Shown piece after piece: positions 58,458 through 64,000 of a stretch of DNA of 64,000 nucleotides. The notes beneath the pieces were generated by a model. It was not told where the DNA came from, searched no databases, and worked only from the letters and a program-made list of their open reading frames with translations. Position numbers and translations under genes: made by a program. The stretch is taken from NCBI GenBank assembly GCA_024399135.1, contig JAKSHY010000013.1:23868-87867 (forward strand). The letters are read 5' to 3'. The number at the start of each line of letters is the position of its first letter. The stretch's first letter is position 1. This stretch comes from Lachnospiraceae bacterium (GTDB lineage: Bacteria; Bacillota; Clostridia; Lachnospirales; Lachnospiraceae).

Positions 58458-59174
58458 ATGAACGAAATCGAAACACTTAAAAATTGGATCGATGAATCCG
58501 ATAACATAGTCTTTTTCGGTGGTGCAGGAGTATCAACAGAAAGTGGTATCCCTGATTTTAGATCTGTAGATGGACTTTATAATCAAAAATACCAGTATCC
58601 ACCAGAGACAATATTATCTCATACGTTTTATAGACGTATGCCAGATGAATTTTACCGTTTTTATAAGGATAAGATGCTATGCCTTGATGCGGAGCCTAAC
58701 GAAGCACACCGAAAGCTTGCAAAGCTCGAAGATGAAGGAAAACTTAAAGCTGTAATAACACAGAACATAGATGGATTACATCAAAAGGCCGGTTCAAAAA
58801 ATGTTTTAGAATTACATGGAAGTGTTCTTAGAAACTACTGTGAGGAATGTGGCGAATTTCATGATGCTCAGTACATTCTGGATTCTTCAGATGTTCCAAA
58901 ATGCAAGAAATGTGGAGGTCCTGTAAAACCGGACGTTGTACTATACGAAGAAGGACTTGATAACAATATATTAACCAAATCAATAAATGCTATTTCTAAC
59001 GCAGATGTATTGATAATAGGCGGAACTTCTTTAGTTGTATATCCGGCTGCAGGTCTTATTGACTACTATAAAGGGTCAAAACTCGTATTAATCAATCTTC
59101 AGGCTACCAGTCGAGATTCAATGGCAGATTTAGTTATTAATAAACCTATTGGCGAAGTTTTTAGTATGATCTGA
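58458..59174 (+). CDS. cobB: NAD-dependent protein deacylase, sirtuin family
   Basis: 238 residues. The NAD-binding GGAGVSTESGIPDFRS is at residues 21-36, TQNIDGLHQKAG near 100, the catalytic His in LELHGS near 117, and four zinc cysteines in NYCEECGE and KCKKCGG. It removes acyl groups from lysines. AAGGAG precedes the ATG. Monocistronic. Confidence 0.95.
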   Translation: MNEIETLKNWIDESDNIVFFGGAGVSTESGIPDFRSVDGLYNQKYQYPPETILSHTFYRRMPDEFYRFYKDKMLCLDAEPNEAHRKLAKLEDEGKLKAVITQNIDGLHQKAGSKNVLELHGSVLRNYCEECGEFHDAQYILDSSDVPKCKKCGGPVKPDVVLYEEGLDNNILTKSINAISNADVLIIGGTSLVVYPAAGLIDYYKGSKLVLINLQATSRDSMADLVINKPIGEVFSMI

Positions 59175-59223
59175 TTTTAATATTCATACTTATATATATA
59201 TTAATAAACACACAGTAAGGCGT

Positions 59224-59257
59224 AAAAAAAAGGACCTTGGAGTAAATCCAAGGTCCT
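59224..59257. terminator. Terminator between sirtuin and solute-binding protein genes
   Basis: AGGACCTTGGA/TCCAAGGTCCT 11-bp stem with a 5-nt loop; eight T's follow on the minus strand, so it mainly ends the transporter transcript. Confidence 0.92.
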
Positions 59258-59293
59258 AATAATTTTAACTTAATTTCAGATTAAGTATTTGGC

Positions 59294-60853
59294 TTATTTC
59301 CAAGCGTCATACTGCTTCTGGAACTCAGCGATTACATCCTGGTAACCAGCTGCATCAAGCTCTTCCTGGTACTTGTCAATTGTTGACTGTACATCAGCAG
59401 GCTTAACACCACCGTTCTCAAGAACGAATCCATACTGCTCGAATACTGACTGACAAGCTGCATAGCTAGCTTCTACAGGAGTCTTATCGAATCTGAATCC
59501 AGCTGCACATGATGTATTAGCACCACCGTTGAATGACTTGTAAAGATCAGCCTTGTTAGCTGGCTCGTTAGATACAGGTGTTACAACTGTAGCTGAAGCA
59601 GACTCCCACATTGAGTGGTTGTACTTCTCTGAGCTCTGCTCAACCTGTCCATTAGCATCGTAGTTGAAGTCTTCACCTTCGATACCGAATGTGTAGATAT
59701 CAGCTAACTTAGAATCTGTGTAAAGAAGACCCATGAACTCGATAGCTGCCTTAGCTTCTTCTTCTGAAGAGTTAGCTGTGATACAGTAGCAAGAACCAAG
59801 AGCTGATGTAGAGTGAGCCCATCTGTCTGTTGCTGGCTGCATTACAACGTCCTGACCATAACGAGCAGAAGCTTCGTCATTTACAGGAACGTCTGTCCAC
59901 CAAGAGATAGCCCAATCCTGTGTCTGAGTTGTTGTATCTGTTGTTGTCTTTGTTACATCATCTTCTGAAAGGTAACCAGCCTCAGCCCAGTTAGCCATTA
60001 ATGTACAGAACTCTAAGTACTGAGGTGTAAGAATTGTGTCTACTACAGAATTTGTTGCTCTGTCTACACAAACCCAGTTAGATGTAGCATCAGCTGTGAA
60101 GAAATCGAAATCGTTGATGTACCATCTGTAGAACATAGCTGTCTTCTGTGAAAGATATGGGTACTTAAGTCCCTTGCCCTTAGCGTCAGCGAGCATTGGC
60201 TCAAGATCAGCTAAAGACTTAACTGAAGTGATATCCCATCCGAACTCATCAACTAAATCCTTACGGAACATGAAGTCATATCCTTCTACGTTATCTTTGT
60301 ATACAGGAATGAAGTAGTTCTTTCCGTTATACTTTGTAGCTTCCCACTGACCAGCATCCATTGAACCATATAATGCTGTTCCTGGAAGAAGATCTGTGAT
60401 ATCATAAACTGCTTCAGCTGGAACTAAATCGTTAGTACCGATTGTTGACTCCCATGAAGCTGTCCATAATAAGTTGATTTCACCATTCTGTAATGATAAG
60501 TTAGCCTTATCTGTGTACTCACCTGAGTTGATATCTGTTAAGTTGATCTTAACATTGATCTTGTCAGCGATGTACTCGTTGATAGCATCTTCTACCTTCT
60601 GAACCTGCTCAGCGTCAGGTACTACGTTGAATGATGCTCTTGTTAAATTGATTTCTACAGGCTCGCCTGTGATCTCTGGAGCAGATGCTTCTTCTGAAGA
60701 CTCTGCTGGTGCGCTAGCTTCTTCTGAAACGCTAGCTTCTGCGCTTGCTGAAGCGTCTGCTGATGAAGCTGCATCTGTTGAAGAGCCACAACCAGCAAGA
60801 ACTGAAACAGCCATTGCTGCAGTAAGTACGATTGAAAGTACTTTCTTTTTCAT
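59294..60853 (-). CDS. Extracellular solute-binding lipoprotein, carbohydrate ABC importer
   Basis: 519 residues. A lipoprotein signal ends in LAGC with Cys22, then a Ser/Ala/Glu-rich linker (ASSADASASAEASVSEEAS) and a large binding domain resembling LplA/family-1 proteins. It should bind an oligosaccharide outside the membrane for the two permeases upstream. The ATG at 60853 follows GGGAGG. It has its own promoter, so it can be made in excess. No ATPase gene is in the cluster; a shared MsmK-type ATPase elsewhere is likely. Confidence 0.92.
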   Translation of the reverse strand: MKKKVLSIVLTAAMAVSVLAGCGSSTDAASSADASASAEASVSEEASAPAESSEEASAPEITGEPVEINLTRASFNVVPDAEQVQKVEDAINEYIADKINVKINLTDINSGEYTDKANLSLQNGEINLLWTASWESTIGTNDLVPAEAVYDITDLLPGTALYGSMDAGQWEATKYNGKNYFIPVYKDNVEGYDFMFRKDLVDEFGWDITSVKSLADLEPMLADAKGKGLKYPYLSQKTAMFYRWYINDFDFFTADATSNWVCVDRATNSVVDTILTPQYLEFCTLMANWAEAGYLSEDDVTKTTTDTTTQTQDWAISWWTDVPVNDEASARYGQDVVMQPATDRWAHSTSALGSCYCITANSSEEEAKAAIEFMGLLYTDSKLADIYTFGIEGEDFNYDANGQVEQSSEKYNHSMWESASATVVTPVSNEPANKADLYKSFNGGANTSCAAGFRFDKTPVEASYAACQSVFEQYGFVLENGGVKPADVQSTIDKYQEELDAAGYQDVIAEFQKQYDAWK

Positions 60854-60924
60854 TTTGAAAAATCCTCCCTTAAAATATGTATATCCTAATGTTGACACTA
60901 CGCCAACACTGAACATCTTTGGTC

Positions 60925-60953
60925 ATTCTAACATTTTGAACTTGATATGTCAA
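60925..60953 (-). promoter_or_regulatory. Promoter of the solute-binding protein gene
   Basis: TTGACA (60948-60953), 17-nt spacer, TAGAAT (60925-60930). A tandem GAACAAATTTT repeat lies just upstream (near 60960-60981). Confidence 0.82.
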
Positions 60954-60997
60954 ATGTATGAACAAATTTTGAACAAATTTTATAATTTGTTAATATT

Positions 60998-61927
60998 TTA
61001 TCCCTTAACTGATCCAACTGTAAGACCCTTGATGAAGTACTTCTGGAAGAATGGATATACTACCATGATAGGTCCGATAACTACAAGTACTGTTGCCATA
61101 GTAGCTGAATACTGAGGAATTACATTACCCATAGCAGCTCTTGCTGAAGGTGGAACGTTGTTATTATTAAGAAGGAATTCAATGTTCTTCTGAATATTAA
61201 CAAGTAATAACTGTAATGGGTGCTTGCTTTCTGACTTAGCATCAATGTAAAGCATAGCATTCTGCCAATCGTTCCAATAGCTTGTTGCCATCATGAATCC
61301 AACAGCTGCAAGCGAAGGCTTTAATAATGGAAGTGTAATCTGGAAGAATGTTCTGTATTCTCCAGCACCATCAATTTTGGCTGCTTCCATCAATTCCTGT
61401 GGAATACTGTTAGCAATGAATGTTCTTAAAATAATTACGTTCATTGTTGTTACACAAAGTGGAAGGATTAAAAGAAGTAAAGAGTTCTTTAAATCATACC
61501 ATCCACAGAATACAAGGTAACCAGATAACTGACCACCGTTGAACAACATAGGAATCAATACGAAGATAGATAAGAATCTAGATAATCTAAAATCTTTTCT
61601 ACTAATTGAGTATGCATACATACTCATGAATAAAAGTCCAAGGAATGTACCTGCAACTGTCACGAAAATAGTAACAAGATATGACTGATATAACTTCTTA
61701 CCATATTTAAATACTGTGCTGATACCATCCATTGACCACGCTTTTGGCCAGAAGCTAAAACCGTTCTGTGTAATAGATAATTCATCTGCAAAAGCAGAAA
61801 TAAATGTTAACCATACTGGAGCCAAAGCAAATAAGGTAAAGATCAAAAGACAAATACCTAATATAACCTGACCCATTCCAAACTTGTCCTTCTTAGAAGG
61901 AGCTAAATCCAAATTTTTCTTAGCCAT
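60998..61927 (-). CDS. Carbohydrate ABC transporter permease (LplC/YtcP type)
   Basis: 309 residues, six hydrophobic segments, with the EAA loop ELMEAAKIDGAGEYRTFFQITLPLLKPSLAAVGF near 190. It pairs with the LplB-like permease upstream (16-nt gap). Confidence 0.93.
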   Translation of the reverse strand: MAKKNLDLAPSKKDKFGMGQVILGICLLIFTLFALAPVWLTFISAFADELSITQNGFSFWPKAWSMDGISTVFKYGKKLYQSYLVTIFVTVAGTFLGLLFMSMYAYSISRKDFRLSRFLSIFVLIPMLFNGGQLSGYLVFCGWYDLKNSLLLLILPLCVTTMNVIILRTFIANSIPQELMEAAKIDGAGEYRTFFQITLPLLKPSLAAVGFMMATSYWNDWQNAMLYIDAKSESKHPLQLLLVNIQKNIEFLLNNNNVPPSARAAMGNVIPQYSATMATVLVVIGPIMVVYPFFQKYFIKGLTVGSVKG

Positions 61928-61943
61928 TTCTTAGCACCTCCCC

Positions 61944-62849
61944 TTAGAACAACGCATCATCTGGCTCAATCTTACGTACCAGACCATTAGCAATCAACAT
62001 TAACAACAATCCAATAACTGACTGGAAGAAAGATGCTGCACCAACTCGACCGAAGTCAGAACTCTTAACGATCTGATTCAATACGTAGGAATCAATAACC
62101 TGTGTAGTTGGATACAAACCACCACCATTACGTGTAACCTGATAGAACAAACCTGTATCAGACTTCATGATTGAACCAACTGAAAGTAATAACATTACTG
62201 TAATCATTGGTACAAGTGATGGGATTGTAATATGTAAAATCTTCTGCCATTTGTTAGCACCATCGATATCAGCAGCTTCATATAACTCTGTATCGATACC
62301 AGCTAATACTGACATGTATAATACTGAACCATATCCTGTATCTTTCCAAATCTTAACAATAGTAAGAATTACTGGCCAAAGTGCAGCTTCAGAATAGAAC
62401 TTAGTAGTTGTTCCGAATGTTACATTAATTAATCCCTGCTCACTAGCTAAGAAACCATACACGATGAACTGTACAGCTGCATAAGAAATAAATACAGGAA
62501 TAATCATAATTGTCTGCATTACCTTAGCACATTTTTTGAAAATGAACTGATCGATTGCGATAGCAAGAGTAACATTTAACAGTGTACCAATTGATGTGAA
62601 AATGAAGTAGTACATCAAGGTGTTAACTGTCATAGTTTTGAAGATGTTCTTAGACGCGATCAAGAATTTAAAGTTATCAAAACCTGCCCAATTACTTCCG
62701 AATATTCCTAACATAGGCTTATAGTCTTTGAAAGCTATAATAAGACCCGTCATAGGAACATACATGATGAAAAATAGAACTAAGAATGCTGGCATAGCCA
62801 TAATAACATGAGCTCTATGTTTCCAAGTGTTCTTTAGAAAACTTTTCAT
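61944..62849 (-). CDS. Carbohydrate ABC transporter permease (LplB type)
   Basis: 301 residues, six hydrophobic segments and the EAA loop ELYEAADIDGANKWQKILHITIPSLVPMI near 185. It is the first gene of the importer operon; substrates of this group are often complex plant or host glycans. Confidence 0.93.
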   Translation of the reverse strand: MKSFLKNTWKHRAHVIMAMPAFLVLFFIMYVPMTGLIIAFKDYKPMLGIFGSNWAGFDNFKFLIASKNIFKTMTVNTLMYYFIFTSIGTLLNVTLAIAIDQFIFKKCAKVMQTIMIIPVFISYAAVQFIVYGFLASEQGLINVTFGTTTKFYSEAALWPVILTIVKIWKDTGYGSVLYMSVLAGIDTELYEAADIDGANKWQKILHITIPSLVPMITVMLLLSVGSIMKSDTGLFYQVTRNGGGLYPTTQVIDSYVLNQIVKSSDFGRVGAASFFQSVIGLLLMLIANGLVRKIEPDDALF

Positions 62850-62898
62850 ATTAAATTCTCCTTCTCCCTAATGTTTGCGTTTTATGGACGCATACTTG

Positions 62899-62927
62899 AT
62901 TCTACAATATTTAGCCAAAAAAAACAA
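62899..62927 (-). promoter_or_regulatory. Promoter of the carbohydrate importer operon
   Basis: TTGTTT (62922-62927), 17-nt spacer, TAGAAT (62899-62904). A short palindrome TTGTTATCACAA (62941-62952) lies upstream. Confidence 0.7.
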
Positions 62928-63008
62928 GAGAATAAGCAATTTGTTATCACAATTACACAATTTCAGTAAGGATTTACAAAATTTTTTTAAATCTTTTGTG
63001 AAAATAAT

Positions 63009-63611
63009 CTAACAAAATGATGAATCTTTTGTAACTTTTGCAATTTGCAACATGGTTTCTTCTATAGAATCGCTATTGTCTATTAATATGTCTGAGGATG
63101 TCTTAAACTCATTTTCAGAAAGCTGCGATTTCATAATAGAGTCAATCTTTTCCTCTGTATATCCTCTGGATTCCTTTAATCTTTTTCTTCGAATGTCCTC
63201 TCTGGCGAAAATGTACCACATTTCGTCAACAACCTCATTATATCCGCATTCTATGAGTAGAGCTGCTTCTATAAAGAAATAGTCTACTAATCCTTCATGT
63301 CTTGCTTTAGCTATTTCTTCTATTATATATGTACGAACTGCAGGATGAATAATATTATTAACTTTTTCAAGTAATGAATTATCTTCATATATTTTAGAAG
63401 CCATTAGCTTATTGACTATTCTTCCATCTTCATCAAGAATCTCTTTTCCCAAAAGATCAACTATGTCCTTATAACATTTTTCACCTGGCTTTTCCAAATC
63501 CTTTGCTATTTCATCAGCAAAAAGAATAATACATTTACATCTGTTACTTATCTCATTTAAAACTCTTGATTTTCCCGAACCAACACCACCAGTTATTCCT
63601 ATTATTTTCAT
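63009..63611 (-). CDS. coaE: Dephospho-CoA kinase
   Basis: 200 residues; phosphorylates dephospho-CoA in the last step of CoA synthesis. The P-loop is GGVGSGKS (8-15), and the DEIAKDLEKPGE and IHPAVR motifs are typical. AAAGGA precedes the ATG. Confidence 0.95.
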   Translation of the reverse strand: MKIIGITGGVGSGKSRVLNEISNRCKCIILFADEIAKDLEKPGEKCYKDIVDLLGKEILDEDGRIVNKLMASKIYEDNSLLEKVNNIIHPAVRTYIIEEIAKARHEGLVDYFFIEAALLIECGYNEVVDEMWYIFAREDIRRKRLKESRGYTEEKIDSIMKSQLSENEFKTSSDILIDNSDSIEETMLQIAKVTKDSSFC

Positions 63612-63645
63612 TAGAAGTATCCTTTCAAATATACATAGTAATTAT

Positions 63646-63674
63646 ATTATATACTCGCACCATAACTTATACAA
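63646..63674 (-). promoter_or_regulatory. coaE promoter
   Basis: TTGTAT (63669-63674), 17-nt spacer, TATAAT (63646-63651). The -35 box overlaps an ACAAAGATA motif in the opposite orientation. Confidence 0.6.
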
Positions 63675-63730
63675 AGATATAGTGAATACCTTCATGCATG
63701 CATGAATATTTACTTGAATCATCGTGGATA

Positions 63731-63764
63731 ACAAAAAAGAAGCCTGACATAAATCAAGCTTCTT
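63731..63764 (-). terminator. Terminator after the tRNA genes
   Basis: AAGAAGC/GCTTCTT 7-bp stem (63737-63764) followed by TTTTTTGTT on the minus strand. Confidence 0.8.
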
Positions 63765-63772
63765 AATAAAAG

Positions 63773-63843
63773 AGGTGCGAGCCGGATTTGAACCGGCGAT
63801 GACGGTGTTGCAGACCGGGGCCTTACCGCTTGGCTATCGCACC
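63773..63843 (-). tRNA. tRNA-Cys (GCA)
   Basis: GGTGCGA/TCGCACC acceptor stem, anticodon loop CTGCAAC with anticodon GCA, and TTCAAAT T-loop. CCA is not encoded. It follows tRNA-Asn by 22 nt. Confidence 0.95.
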
Positions 63844-63865
63844 ATATGCTGAGTATAAACTCAAG

Positions 63866-63938
63866 CTCCCCGAGTAGGACTCGAACCTACGACACTTCGG
63901 TTAACAGCCGAATGCTCTACCGACTGAGCTATCGAGGA
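63866..63938 (-). tRNA. tRNA-Asn (GTT)
   Basis: TCCTCGA/TCGGGGA acceptor stem, D-loop AGCTCAGTCGGTAGAGC, anticodon loop CTGTTAA with anticodon GTT, and TTCGAGT T-loop. The 62 bases beyond it at the window edge show no gene. Confidence 0.96.
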
Positions 63939-64000
63939 TTATTTCTTTCAGGGTTAATACCCTCAAAACTGAATCAGAAGTTATTCACCTTTCTTGGATA

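Noticed and set aside
63939..64000. An rRNA operon at the right edge
   Set aside because: The position next to tRNA genes is suggestive, but no rRNA sequence is visible within the window.

Overview
The window looks like chromosomal DNA of a low-GC anaerobic member of the Clostridia, most likely Lachnospiraceae. The evidence is the split pyruvate formate-lyase with its activase and a 2[4Fe-4S] ferredoxin, the atpZ-I-B-E-F-H-A-G-D-C order with a Na+-type c subunit, gdpP-rplI-dnaB, a Firmicutes-style 6S RNA and SAM-I riboswitch, many AGGAGG-type ribosome binding sites, and lipoproteins with Ser/Ala linkers. A Butyrivibrio/Pseudobutyrivibrio-like rumen or gut bacterium fits, but the genus is inference. 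Almost all genes lie on the minus strand. No prophage, transposase or CRISPR array is visible.

Layout. 1-9.9 kb: dnaE (3' end outside the window), riboswitch-controlled metK, an HD-GYP gene on the plus strand, murA, and an M23/LysM/G5 cell-wall hydrolase. 10-13.5 kb: a small (p)ppGpp synthetase and two plus-strand envelope genes, with a possible orphan structured RNA before them. 13.6-27.9 kb: a long minus-strand run holding a BMP-type nucleoside ABC importer, a PseI-like sialic-acid synthase, an intramembrane protease, chorismate mutase, metF, a methyltransferase, an acyltransferase fused to a CPCC zinc domain, PseB-like dehydratase, a UDP-sugar pyrophosphorylase and galE. 28-32.8 kb: xpt, a DUF853 ATPase and a large membrane-anchored protein. 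32.8-40 kb: the F1Fo ATP synthase operon. 40-46.9 kb: DUF402, a coiled-coil/Cys-rich surface protein, SleB-like and GH18 wall hydrolases, rpiB and Sua5. 46.9-52.4 kb: 6S RNA, mecA, pflA-DUF1858, the split PFL operon and ferredoxin. 52.4-58.3 kb: dnaB-rplI-gdpP, rpsR-ssb-rpsF and plsC. 58.4-64 kb: a sirtuin, a carbohydrate ABC importer of the LplB/LplC type, coaE, and tRNA-Cys and tRNA-Asn.

The most striking feature is at 49.4-51.9 kb. Pyruvate formate-lyase is encoded as a 679-residue core with the Cys-Cys pair but no glycyl-radical domain, followed by a 68-residue Cys-containing protein and a free 81-residue glycyl-radical domain. Each has its own strong ribosome binding site, so a natural multi-subunit PFL is more likely than a frameshift. 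Other points worth a second look are an acyltransferase-CPCC fusion, a 102-bp inverted-repeat element beside the 6S RNA gene, a G-U paired GNRA hairpin RNA candidate at 10.0 kb, and a recurrent ACAAAGATA motif that falls on the -35 region of several promoters.
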